From NCBI GenBank assembly GCA_027489915.1, contig JAIXZB010000151.1, positions 1 through 13,262 of the forward strand: DNA of 13,262 nucleotides, written 5' to 3'. This DNA comes from Rickettsiales bacterium (GTDB lineage Bacteria; Pseudomonadota; Alphaproteobacteria; Rickettsiales; UBA3002). The notes below the pieces were generated by a model, which did not search any database, was not told where the DNA came from, and saw nothing but the letters and a program-made list of their open reading frames with translations. Positions 1 to 6,844 of the stretch are shown piece after piece. The translations under genes were made by a program, and so were the position numbers. How positions within the stretch are numbered: position 1 is the first letter of the stretch; each line of letters begins with the position of its first letter.

Positions 1-136
1 AATGTTCATTCCGGATGGCCACAGCCTAACCTTCGGTGAAATGGATAGTGCTTACAAACATTCGATAAGCCATCGCGCAAATGCTATGGCGCTGTTTGGC
101 GCATGGCTTCAATCTCCTGTTGCAAAGGAATCCTGA
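1..136 (+). CDS. rdgB: RdgB/HAM1-family non-canonical purine NTP pyrophosphatase, C-terminal end (5' end outside window)
   Basis: An open frame enters from the left edge (codons in phase with base 2) and stops at TGA 134-136. The 44 visible residues contain FIPDGHSLTFGEM, then KHSISHRANAM. These match the conserved C-terminus of RdgB/HAM1 proteins (F-x-P-D-G...TF-x-E-M...K-x-x-I-S-H-R-x-x-A). The family hydrolyses dITP, XTP and similar deaminated purine nucleotides to monophosphates in the cytoplasm and keeps them out of DNA. The catalytic N-terminal part is outside the window and cannot be checked. The next gene starts one base after this stop, and its ribosome site lies inside this reading frame, so the two are probably cotranscribed and translationally coupled. 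The assignment rests on the short C-terminal signature only. Confidence 0.82.
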   Translation, partial: MFIPDGHSLTFGEMDSAYKHSISHRANAMALFGAWLQSPVAKES

Positions 137-137
137 T

Positions 138-698
138 ATGCGTCCTCGCCTTGTTGCTGTTGCTGCCTCCTACCGCAGCGCTTCGGTAAATCAGATGCTG
201 TTGCGCTTGGCTGTGCGCGAGGCCGAAGCAGCGGGAGCTAGCATTACCCTGCTCGATTACAGCGCCCTCGAATCACCCCTGTTTCGAGATGCCGATGAAG
301 AAACGCACATGCTTCCAGAAGGCGCTTTGAAACTTGCCGATGCATTGCTCTCGCATGATGGGTTATTACTTGCCTCGCCCGAATATAACTGGTCGATTCC
401 AGCATCCCTTAAAAACCTCATCGACTGGTTATCCATCGATGCACGCCTGCCGTTTTCTGGTAAGCCTGCGCTGTTGCTTTCTGCCACCCCTTCCTCGCGC
501 GGCGGCATCACGGGGCTGAAACAGCTTCGCACTCCGCTGATGAATCTCAATATGTGGGTCTATCCGCAGCTCATTGGCATTGGGTCAACCACCACTTCAT
601 TATCCGATGCAGGATTAACCAACGCCAAGGATCGCGACTATCTGCGCACCCATGTGCAGCAGTTTGTAAGCGCAACACGCAAGCTCAGCGCCGATTAG
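138..698 (+). CDS. NADPH-dependent FMN reductase-family flavoprotein
   Basis: A 186-residue flavodoxin-like protein. The N-terminal strand is followed by a phosphate-binding loop (ASYRSASVN, residues 10-18) in the place where the family has GS-x-R-x-x-S-x-N. Residues 80-98 carry the hallmark SPEYNWSIPASLKNLIDWLS, the FMN-contacting loop and helix of NAD(P)H:FMN reductases (ChrR/YieF/ArsH-like fold). Family members pass electrons from NAD(P)H through FMN to quinones, azo dyes or metals; the substrate here cannot be read from sequence. I chose ATG 138 over an upstream ATG at 81 because AAAGGA (124-129) sits about 8 bases before it and the longer form would overlap rdgB by more than 50 bases. 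It is spaced one base from rdgB, and 66 bases separate it from the next gene. Confidence 0.85.
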   Translation: MRPRLVAVAASYRSASVNQMLLRLAVREAEAAGASITLLDYSALESPLFRDADEETHMLPEGALKLADALLSHDGLLLASPEYNWSIPASLKNLIDWLSIDARLPFSGKPALLLSATPSSRGGITGLKQLRTPLMNLNMWVYPQLIGIGSTTTSLSDAGLTNAKDRDYLRTHVQQFVSATRKLSAD

Positions 699-764
699 CC
701 GTGGCGCATAAACATTATGTCTTTTTAACTCGTTCTTTAATACATGGGTGGGTAGTGTTGTCGT

Positions 765-2912
765 ATGCGTCATAAAATTTCATTTTTCTTCGCTATGGTT
801 GCGGCATGTTACTGTGCCCTTGCTTCCGCCTCATTTGCGCAAGATACTCCTTTAGTAACTGCACGCCTTATCCTAGATAGCACCCACCCTGAATATTCAG
901 GCGATGCAGTTGATCCTTATGCAACCCCTGACGGACACTATATATGGTCAGGTGTAGAATTCACCATTCCTGATGGATGGCATATTTACTGGCAAAACCC
1001 CGGAGATTCAGGCATCCCCACCTCACTTAATTGGCAGACTCTTCCCAAAGGGGTGAAGGCAGGAGAGATATTATGGCCGGTTCCAAAGCGTGCCGAAATG
1101 GGCGGACTGGTGAATTACGGCTACGAGAAAAAAGTCATTCTTCCTGTACCACTTGAACTTGGTAAAGGGCCTGCTGATACCGTGTTCCAAAACAATGAGC
1201 AGTTCTGGGCACAAGGTATTCCAGCGCAGGGCACCATCACCGTCAAAGCAGATTGGCTGGTGTGTAAAGATACCTGCATCCCTGAATCGCAAATTCTCAC
1301 TGCGCCTATCGAAACCCCTTCAAGCGATGCAGATGTGGCAGCGCTGCGCAAAGTACTCACGCTGATTCCAAACGATGCCATGGCGCCGGATGCCTATGTC
1401 ACCGCAGATGATACGTCTGTACGTATCGCTGTGCACGCACAGGCCAATTCACATGCCGATATTTTCCCCATAGATGATGGCTGGTTTTCCAATAACGCAA
1501 CGCCTCTTGTGAGCCGTGCGAAGGGATGGATTGGATTCACACTTCCCCGCGCCAGCGCCCCTGTTGCGGACACATTGCATGCAGTCATCAGCATGACCCA
1601 TGAAGGCGAAACAGAACATTTCGCTATTCGCGCTGCACATGCAAAAACTTTTCCCAAAGAAGTCCCCGCAGGCTTATTTGAAGTTCAGGAAACTACGCCG
1701 TCAACCCAGGCTCCACTTGGTTTGCTCGCTGCACTCGCATTTGCGTTTATAGGTGGCCTCATTCTCAACCTCATGCCGTGCGTGTTGCCTGTGTTGTCAC
1801 TCAAGGTGCTCTCGCTTTCGCGCAAGGCCGATGCCTCGCGTAGTGTTGCGCTCAAGCATGGGCTTTCCTACAGCGCAGGAGTAATTCTTAGTTTTGCGCT
1901 TATTGGCGGTGTATTGCTTGCACTCAAAGCGGGTGGCGCTGCCATTGGATGGGGTTTTCAATTGCAATCAGCAGGGTTTGTATTTGGCCTTCTGATTGTG
2001 GTGTTTCTGGTCGCACTCAACCTGCTTGGTCAGTTTGAATTGCCGGTGTTGTTTGGCAATAGCGCCACCTCCCTCACCTCGCGTAATTCGGCGCTTGGAA
2101 GTTTCGCAACGGGCGTGCTTGCGGTGGCGCTTGCAACGCCTTGCACCGCCCCCTTCATGGCACCTGCACTCGGTGCAGCACTCACGCTTCCTGCCGCATC
2201 TTCCATGCTGATATTTTTAAGTCTCGGGTTTGGCCTGGCGCTGCCGTATTTACTGGTCAGCATAAGTCCTGCGCTGCGCCGCTTATTGCCCAAGCCTGGC
2301 GCGTGGATGGAACGTTTCAAAGAACTGCTTGCCTTCCCCATGTTCGCCACTGCCGCATGGTTACTCTGGGTGCTTTCTGAGCAAACAGGCGGTATGGGAT
2401 TGCTGCGCGCACTTGCGGTGCTCATCGTTATCGCTCTTTCCATCTGGGGCTTAAAACGCAATCATGCATCGCTTTGGCGCGCTTTCTGGAAAGTCATGCT
2501 TATTGGCTCTATTCTTTGCTCACTCATATACCCACCACGCATGATGGTAAACAGTGCTGCTTCCTCAAGCGTACTTGCACATATTGCCTACGATGCAGAT
2601 ACACTCGCGCAGCTTCGTGCAGAGGGAACGCCAGTATTCGTCGATGCAACCGCTGCATGGTGCCTCACCTGTAAAGTGAACGAGCGTGTTGCACTCGCCA
2701 ACGCATCGACCGTTGCCTTGTTCAAGGAAAAAAACATTACCCTTATGGTCGCGGATTGGACGCAGCGTGACAGCGCCATTACCGAATGGCTCGCCTCCTT
2801 TGGTCGCAATGGTGTGCCGCTATATGTGTATTACCCGCCTCACAAAGACCCTGTTGTTCTGCCACAAATTCTCACTCCCGAAATCGTACGAAATACTATC
2901 AACCAACCCTAG
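765..2912 (+). CDS. ScsB/DsbD-type membrane thiol:disulfide electron transporter
   Basis: A 715-residue, three-part protein that should carry electrons from cytoplasmic thioredoxin across the inner membrane to periplasmic thiol proteins. A signal peptide (cut near residue 25, ASASFAQ) leads into a large periplasmic N-terminal domain with the cysteine pair CKDTC (167-171). The membrane core spans about 316-590 and carries the paired intramembrane cysteines in NLMPCVLP (C339) and ATPCTAPF (C460). A C-terminal periplasmic thioredoxin-like domain has WCLTCK (C633/C636). The N-domain, with WHIYWQNPGDSG (72-83) and CxxxC, resembles ScsB more than classical DsbD. ScsB of Caulobacter reduces a periplasmic peroxiredoxin (known from the literature), and the next gene here encodes such a protein, which supports the subfamily call. 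No strong ribosome site precedes ATG 765. Confidence 0.85.
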   Translation: MRHKISFFFAMVAACYCALASASFAQDTPLVTARLILDSTHPEYSGDAVDPYATPDGHYIWSGVEFTIPDGWHIYWQNPGDSGIPTSLNWQTLPKGVKAGEILWPVPKRAEMGGLVNYGYEKKVILPVPLELGKGPADTVFQNNEQFWAQGIPAQGTITVKADWLVCKDTCIPESQILTAPIETPSSDADVAALRKVLTLIPNDAMAPDAYVTADDTSVRIAVHAQANSHADIFPIDDGWFSNNATPLVSRAKGWIGFTLPRASAPVADTLHAVISMTHEGETEHFAIRAAHAKTFPKEVPAGLFEVQETTPSTQAPLGLLAALAFAFIGGLILNLMPCVLPVLSLKVLSLSRKADASRSVALKHGLSYSAGVILSFALIGGVLLALKAGGAAIGWGFQLQSAGFVFGLLIVVFLVALNLLGQFELPVLFGNSATSLTSRNSALGSFATGVLAVALATPCTAPFMAPALGAALTLPAASSMLIFLSLGFGLALPYLLVSISPALRRLLPKPGAWMERFKELLAFPMFATAAWLLWVLSEQTGGMGLLRALAVLIVIALSIWGLKRNHASLWRAFWKVMLIGSILCSLIYPPRMMVNSAASSSVLAHIAYDADTLAQLRAEGTPVFVDATAAWCLTCKVNERVALANASTVALFKEKNITLMVADWTQRDSAITEWLASFGRNGVPLYVYYPPHKDPVVLPQILTPEIVRNTINQP

Positions 2913-2915
2913 GAG
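2911..2915 (+). promoter_or_regulatory. Ribosome binding site of the peroxiredoxin-like gene
   Basis: AGGAG overlaps the TAG stop (2910-2912) of the transporter gene and lies 6 bases before ATG 2922. The arrangement implies one mRNA and translational coupling of the two genes. Confidence 0.7.
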
Positions 2916-2921
2916 ATTTTT

Positions 2922-3533
2922 ATGCGTCGTTCCCTACTCGCCATCGCAGCTGCCGCAAGCCTTGTGCTTCCCACACTCGCCAATGCTGCACCTGTCGTCG
3001 GCAAACCTGCACCTGCGTTTTCGGTGAAAGATGCCAGCGGTACAGAGGTATCACTTGCTTCGCTCAAAGGCAAAATCGTGGTACTGGAATGGAGCAATTT
3101 TGGCTGCCCGTTTGTTAAGAAGTTTTATGGTGTAGATGCTATGCAATCGTTCCAGAAAGCCGCAACCAAGCAAGATGTAGTCTGGCTCACAGTGTTCTCC
3201 TCTGCTGAAGGAAAAGAAGGCTATTATGCGCCTACAGCACTCACTGCAGAGATGACAAAACAAGGCGGTGCACCAAGCCACATCATCCCCGATGCTGCAG
3301 GTACGCTGGGCACATTATATGAAGCCAAAACCACCCCGCACATGTTCGTTATCGATAAGGAAGGCACACTCGCCTACATGGGTGCTATCGATAGCACACC
3401 AAGCGCAGATCCTGTCGATGTCAAAACGGCAACCAACTATGTGAATGAGGCAATTGCTTCGCTTATTGCAGGCAAACCTGTCGCCGTATCAAGCAGCAAG
3501 CCTTATGGCTGCGGTGTGAAATACGCGAACTAA
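2922..3533 (+). CDS. Secreted thioredoxin-fold/peroxiredoxin-like protein (PprX-like)
   Basis: A 203-residue protein with a clear signal peptide (cleavage after about residue 22, ANA|A). The AhpC/TSA-redoxin fold starts at VGKPAPAFSVKD (26-37). The probable reactive cysteine is C62 in WSNFGCPFVKKFY, the thioredoxin cis-proline is P139 in KTTPHMFVID, and the only other cysteine is C197 in SKPYGCGVKY near the C-terminus. This two-cysteine layout fits a two-Cys peroxidase or thiol carrier in the periplasm, with C197 as resolving residue; that role is inferred. It lacks the standard peroxiredoxin PxxxTxxC motif, so peroxidase activity is not certain. It lies 9 bases after the ScsB/DsbD-type gene, the expected electron donor. 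It ends exactly where the convergent methyltransferase gene ends (TAA next to CTA). Confidence 0.78.
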   Translation: MRRSLLAIAAAASLVLPTLANAAPVVGKPAPAFSVKDASGTEVSLASLKGKIVVLEWSNFGCPFVKKFYGVDAMQSFQKAATKQDVVWLTVFSSAEGKEGYYAPTALTAEMTKQGGAPSHIIPDAAGTLGTLYEAKTTPHMFVIDKEGTLAYMGAIDSTPSADPVDVKTATNYVNEAIASLIAGKPVAVSSSKPYGCGVKYAN

Positions 3534-4304
3534 CTACTTGCCTGATATACCAGTGGCAGAAGATGCACGCGTGCGCGATTGCGCTTCTGCCGCTGGTATC
3601 CACACCGTTGCTTGTGTATGTTTGCGCTTGGTTTCGCGCACACCAGCATAAATTTGTTTTTCCACTTCCATCAGCACCATGCCACCCGTCCACGGCAGTA
3701 ATGCACCAAGTACTTCCCATACACGCGCGAAGCGTAGCATCAGCTTCCATTGTACAGGGGGCGTTTTGAGCACCATTTCGCATTGCATCACAGTAAGCCC
3801 CGTATCTTCCACCACATGGCGTAACTGAAACACACTGTAGGGTGTGCCATAGCCAAAGGGCGTTCCCTGCGCCCTCGACCAGCTAGACCGCCTGTCAGGT
3901 CCACAAATAACGGCTCTGCCTCCAGGAGTCAGCACACGGCATAACTCACGCAAACAGGCTTTGGGGTCTTCGGCAAATTCGAGTGCATGCATCACCAATG
4001 CACGGTGTACTGCATTATTCGCAAGCGGCAGCTCATGTTTATGCACCAGGACGGTGCGGTTATCACCGCGCGCGGGCCAATACATCCCTCCCTGCGCACG
4101 TGGCATGGCTGCAATAACCGTGCCGCCTGCACCTGCGGTGCGCAGAAGTAGTCGTATAATAGGGGTGGCATAACCGATCCCTAAAATCACATCATCGCGG
4201 GTGCTAGGCCAGCGTTTAAGAATATCGCGGGCGACTACAGTGCGCACCCATTTGCCAAGGCGTGTGCCATAAAATTCACGCAGGCCTCTGATATCGGTGC
4301 GCAT
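3534..4304 (-). CDS. Class I SAM-dependent methyltransferase of an alphaproteobacterial family, target unknown
   Basis: A 256-residue cytoplasmic protein with the order of a methyltransferase type 11 domain. DVILGIGYATP (38-48) stands at the SAM-binding motif I. HELPLANNAVHRALVMHALEF follows at the acidic-loop/motif II-III region, and LRELCRVLTPGGRAVICGP at the post-motif strand-turn (L-x-P-G-G). From memory, the LG-G-YATP form of motif I and the downstream TPFG-G-PYS stretch are typical of a conserved but uncharacterised alphaproteobacterial family, often seen near gloB; no target is established. It is last in the ydbH-like operon, 15 bases after the ydbL-like gene, with no clear ribosome site. 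The C-terminal 40 residues are Ser/Thr/Ala-rich and partly encoded by the inverted repeat at 3548-3598. Confidence 0.75.
   Translation of the reverse strand: MRTDIRGLREFYGTRLGKWVRTVVARDILKRWPSTRDDVILGIGYATPIIRLLLRTAGAGGTVIAAMPRAQGGMYWPARGDNRTVLVHKHELPLANNAVHRALVMHALEFAEDPKACLRELCRVLTPGGRAVICGPDRRSSWSRAQGTPFGYGTPYSVFQLRHVVEDTGLTVMQCEMVLKTPPVQWKLMLRFARVWEVLGALLPWTGGMVLMEVEKQIYAGVRETKRKHTQATVWIPAAEAQSRTRASSATGISGK
3548..3598. repeat. Long inverted repeat at a convergent gene junction
   Basis: Arms TACCAGTGGCAGAAG (3548-3562) and CTTCTGCCGCTGGTA (3584-3598) pair over 15 positions with one T-G wobble, around a 21-base loop that itself contains the palindrome GCACGCGTGC (3565-3574). It begins 15 bases past the peroxiredoxin stop and lies within the last codons of the opposing methyltransferase gene. 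In + strand RNA the odd pair is U-G and the stem is continuous; in - strand RNA it is A-C. That favours a 3'-end structure for the + strand message. No T run follows, so it is not a standard intrinsic terminator. Confidence 0.55.
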
Positions 4305-4319
4305 ACTGATGTCAAAAAG

Positions 4320-4643
4320 CTATTTTTTTACCCAGTTGCCACCGGCATCTTTCAGATAGTTTCCTTTAGCCGTCATCTCGTAGGCTTTGGCAGCAGCGAG
4401 TTTTTCAACAATGCTTAGATCCTGTCCGTTAGTGGCGGCAATCTTTGCATATTCTTCGCTGCGTTTGGCGTTAATTTCATCCACCAATGCTTGCGCTTCT
4501 GCGGTTTGCTTCACTGCCCCAATATACCCATTACGCATCTCGCCCACCAACCCACTGGCTTTGGCTGCATCGATATCCAGTGCCAATGCAACCTGAGCCG
4601 ACATCGCCACACCCGCTAGGGCCATCATAACTGCTTTACGCAT
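4320..4643 (-). CDS. ydbL: YdbL-like periplasmic protein (DUF1318)
   Basis: A 107-residue protein with a signal peptide (cleavage near residue 21, VALA|LD). The mature part has an N-terminal D-I-D-A-A-K-A-S-G-L-V-G-E segment, N-G-Y-I-G (38-42), a V-D-E-I-N-A-K-R (53-60) helix, and a C-terminus ending in GNWVKK. It lines up along its whole length with E. coli YdbL (GETFYGYL, VADINAERK, NGKWVRK as I recall that protein). YdbL acts in the periplasm with YdbH and YnbE, probably as a modulator or chaperone of their bridge assembly. It starts at ATG 4641-4643 behind the strong site TAGGAGA, which overlaps the ynbE-like stop codon. It sits third in the operon, as in E. coli. The gene ends in a run of seven A's before TAG. 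Confidence 0.85.
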   Translation of the reverse strand: MRKAVMMALAGVAMSAQVALALDIDAAKASGLVGEMRNGYIGAVKQTAEAQALVDEINAKRSEEYAKIAATNGQDLSIVEKLAAAKAYEMTAKGNYLKDAGGNWVKK

Positions 4644-4654
4644 AGTGTATTCTC

Positions 4655-4843
4655 CTAAAACAGATCCGAATTTTTGCTAAAGACGCGCTTGTCTAAGTCG
4701 CGATCCACTTTCACCCGCACCTCGTGCGATATGTTGATATTCATGTTTATCACTATCGGCTTATCGGGTGCTTCAAGTTTTACGGTAGGCTGGCACGCTG
4801 CACACAGAAGCGTAACAGGAAGTATGCATAACAGGCCGCGCAT
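4655..4843 (-). CDS. ynbE: YnbE-like outer-membrane lipoprotein
   Basis: A 62-residue small lipoprotein. The signal peptide ends in LLCAAC, with C17 the likely lipidated cysteine (the -3 position is Cys, slightly off the usual lipobox). The mature part contains APDKPIVINMNINISHEVRVK, split here as APDKPIVINM then NINISHEVRV, and ends in SDLF. E. coli YnbE has the same plan (EPITINMNVKIEHE... and a SDLF end, from memory). In E. coli, YnbE is reported to stack in a beta-sheet with itself and the C-terminus of YdbH, linking inner and outer membranes. It starts 7 bases after the ydbH-like stop; GAGGA overlapping that TGA is its ribosome site. Length and neighbours make this assignment firm although it is short. 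Confidence 0.86.
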   Translation of the reverse strand: MRGLLCILPVTLLCAACQPTVKLEAPDKPIVINMNINISHEVRVKVDRDLDKRVFSKNSDLF

Positions 4844-4850
4844 GGAATCC

Positions 4851-6203
4851 TCACTGGTTGTTATCTATGACATGGTTCACTTTAGCTTGCGATTCAAGGA
4901 GTGATAGCAGATTTCCATTCACATTGAGTGTAAAATCGACCGTCTTGCCATCATAGAGTGTTTTATTCGAACCGATAATGCGAAATGTCGCCTTAAGAAC
5001 GCCTTCTGCATCCGAGTTTGCAGTGATATCGAGGTTTGAATAGTCAAATTTACGCAGTGCCTCGAGTAAGATTCCCGCTTCTTTTTCGCCTTGCAGTGCT
5101 GCACTTGCGCCTGTTAGCGGATCATATACAAGCGTGCCAGAGGAGAGGTTCTTCAAATGCGCACCCGTAATTTGGGGGGCTTTTTCCCCCTTCCAGCGAA
5201 AAGGAATCTTGCCTGTCACATCGCCATCAAAGGCAATATCATCCTTGAAGGCAATCTTAAGTAAGGGCGAAAGTGCGGCGCGTTCAATAATAAATGTATG
5301 GGAAATCGAGGGCTTCTTGCCATCTTTCAGCGTTGCCTGCCCTTCCATCCGCAGTGCTGCATCCATGGCAGGAATGGAGGTAAGTAAAGGCGATAACGCC
5401 GATAACCCCGCGCTTTCGGTTGTGAATTTTAATTGGTTTGTCGTCCATTGCAGCTTCGTCTTCTTAAGCGCCGCCTCATGCGAAAAACGCACAATAATCG
5501 GAATGCTGCGCCCTTCATCACTCAGTGTGCCCTGCCCTTGAATCACAGCAGTAGATGCTGTGCCAGAGCCATCAAACATAAGCGGTGTCGTTAGTGGGTC
5601 TTTCGCAGCTGAGAGTTGAATCTTTTTGCCTTTCACCACCCAATTATATTCGCCAACTTTTGCCGACGGGGTGAGTGTCACATCCATATCTCCAAGCACT
5701 GCCTTCATATCGCCTTGCGTCAGGGTCAGCGACCCGCCTTGCAGTGCGGCCCTATACCCAGTCGCTGTTTTTTCTATCGTCATAGGGCTATCAAGCAAGA
5801 TTCCCAGTGCATCTTTGGGGGCTTTATTACCTAACGATGCAAGCGCTGCGAGTGCTTCAATACCGCCTATATCATAGGTATTTTTGTAACTAGTAAGCGC
5901 AACACGCACACGCTGTGCTTCAATGCGCGATACATCAAGCGTGCCGCCATGGTAGCGGTACTCCGCACTTACATTGCTAAGTTGCACCGCATCGTTTTTA
6001 CCAATCACAGCGCGGTTCACCTGCGCGCTCATCATGCTTGCGTGGCCTACATCCAAGCTGCTTACAGCAATGTTCTTTCCAGAAAGATAATTTGCAATCG
6101 CACGCTCTGCGACCACGCCACTGCCGAAACGCACAATCAGCACGCCCAGTACAATCACGATTGCCATACCTACAAGTAAGCGACGCATATTTTTTCCCGA
6201 CAT
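4851..6203 (-). CDS. ydbH: Short YdbH-like AsmA-family inner-membrane protein
   Basis: A 450-residue protein with one N-terminal membrane anchor (about residues 8-25, LLVGMAIVIVLGVLIV) followed by a long periplasmic beta-rich region. Repeated short strands such as GGSLTLTQGDMKAVLGDMDV and KIPFRWKGEKAP are typical of AsmA/DctA-YdbH proteins. The C-terminus NVNGNLLSLLESQAKV is where YdbH meets YnbE. The family forms hydrophobic grooves thought to pass phospholipids between membranes. E. coli YdbH is near 880 residues, so this copy is about half length with no sign of a frameshift. I chose ATG 6203; ATG 6188, behind CGGGA, is an equal alternative. A GTG at 6233 is less likely, since it falls at the inverted repeat upstream and has no ribosome site. 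First gene of a - strand operon, divergent from pdxH. Confidence 0.8.
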   Translation of the reverse strand: MSGKNMRRLLVGMAIVIVLGVLIVRFGSGVVAERAIANYLSGKNIAVSSLDVGHASMMSAQVNRAVIGKNDAVQLSNVSAEYRYHGGTLDVSRIEAQRVRVALTSYKNTYDIGGIEALAALASLGNKAPKDALGILLDSPMTIEKTATGYRAALQGGSLTLTQGDMKAVLGDMDVTLTPSAKVGEYNWVVKGKKIQLSAAKDPLTTPLMFDGSGTASTAVIQGQGTLSDEGRSIPIIVRFSHEAALKKTKLQWTTNQLKFTTESAGLSALSPLLTSIPAMDAALRMEGQATLKDGKKPSISHTFIIERAALSPLLKIAFKDDIAFDGDVTGKIPFRWKGEKAPQITGAHLKNLSSGTLVYDPLTGASAALQGEKEAGILLEALRKFDYSNLDITANSDAEGVLKATFRIIGSNKTLYDGKTVDFTLNVNGNLLSLLESQAKVNHVIDNNQ

Positions 6204-6226
6204 TCTTACGCTTGCATTTACGCAGC

Positions 6227-6246
6227 ATGCCACTTAGCTATGGCAT
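6227..6246. promoter_or_regulatory. Perfect dyad in the ydbH/pdxH divergent gap, possible operator
   Basis: ATGCCA (6227-6232) and TGGCAT (6241-6246) form a perfect 6-base inverted repeat with an 8-base spacer, in the middle of the 58-base gap between two divergent genes. Its size and place fit a transcription-factor dimer site, but I recognise no known regulator consensus. I see no convincing -35/-10 pair in this gap on either strand. Confidence 0.3.
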
Positions 6247-6261
6247 AACACAAGAGGCAAT

Positions 6262-6843
6262 ATGAACACACCCCTATCCCGCTTTATGCAATGGTTTGAA
6301 GATGCCAAAGCGCATCCCCATATCATCGAGCCCACTGCCATGACACTCGCCACCGTGTCTGCCGAAGGCCATCCACGTGCGCGCATTGTGCTACTCAAAG
6401 ATTTTGATGATCGCGGTTTTGTGTTCTACACCAACCATACCAGCGCTAAAGGTCAGGAGTTGCTTGCCCACCCCCATGCAGCGCTCGTATTTTACTGGAT
6501 GCCCCTCACGCGTCAGGTGCGTATCGAAGGCAGTATCAGCGTGGTAAGCGACGATGAAGCCGATGCCTATTTCGCAAGTCGCGTACGTGGCAAGCAAATT
6601 GGCGCATGGGCATCATTGCAATCGCAACCACTGGATAGCAGGGAAACGCTGCAAGAGCGCATCGCCATGCTCGAAACACAATACGAAGGAAAGCCTGTGC
6701 CACGTCCACCGCATTGGTCGGGCTTTAGGCTCACGCCACATCTCTTTGAATTTTGGAGCGAAGGCGAATTCCGCCTCCATGATCGCGATATCTACACCGC
6801 CGATGGCAAAGGCGGCACCACTCTTTCACATCTGTATCCGTAA
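6262..6843 (+). CDS. pdxH: Pyridoxine/pyridoxamine 5'-phosphate oxidase
   Basis: A 193-residue FMN enzyme that oxidises pyridoxine 5'-phosphate or pyridoxamine 5'-phosphate to pyridoxal 5'-phosphate, the last step of vitamin B6 synthesis and salvage. FMN-site motifs appear in order: ARIVLLKDFDDRGFVFYTN (40-58), HTSAKGQEL, RQVRIEG, SRVRGKQIGAWAS (111-123), WSGFRLTPHLFEFW (153-166) and RLHDR (172-176). Each has a counterpart in E. coli PdxH (RMVLLK, FYTN, RQV, SQIGAWVS, IEFW, RLHDR). The length is normal for the family, slightly short at the N-terminus, and the end LSHLYP is a common variant. ATG 6262 has AAGAGG at 6252-6257. It is monocistronic here: divergent from ydbH and ending one base from the convergent lipoprotein gene. 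Confidence 0.95.
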   Translation: MNTPLSRFMQWFEDAKAHPHIIEPTAMTLATVSAEGHPRARIVLLKDFDDRGFVFYTNHTSAKGQELLAHPHAALVFYWMPLTRQVRIEGSISVVSDDEADAYFASRVRGKQIGAWASLQSQPLDSRETLQERIAMLETQYEGKPVPRPPHWSGFRLTPHLFEFWSEGEFRLHDRDIYTADGKGGTTLSHLYP

Positions 6844-6844
6844 C

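Noticed and set aside
688..707. GCGCC-N10-GGCGC near the end of the FMN reductase gene as a terminator.
   Set aside because: The stem has only five pairs and the nearest T run is about 15 bases further on.
725..740. TTAA-N8-TTAA upstream of the ScsB/DsbD-type gene as a CtrA box.
   Set aside because: The spacer is 8 bases rather than 7, which puts the half-sites out of phase with the known consensus.
2030..2461. A - strand open frame of 143 codons inside the ScsB/DsbD-type gene.
   Set aside because: It lies wholly opposite the membrane core of a clearly real gene and has no recognisable motif.
4302..4325. The ydbL-like gene and the methyltransferase are in the same frame, separated by TAG plus five codons after a run of seven A's, which could suggest readthrough or a split fusion.
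   Set aside because: YdbL is exported and the methyltransferase is cytoplasmic, both have complete family-length ends, and being in frame has a one-in-three chance.
5134..5541. A + strand open frame of 135 codons opposite the ydbH-like gene.
   Set aside because: It is antisense to a gene supported by operon structure and family features, with no domain of its own.
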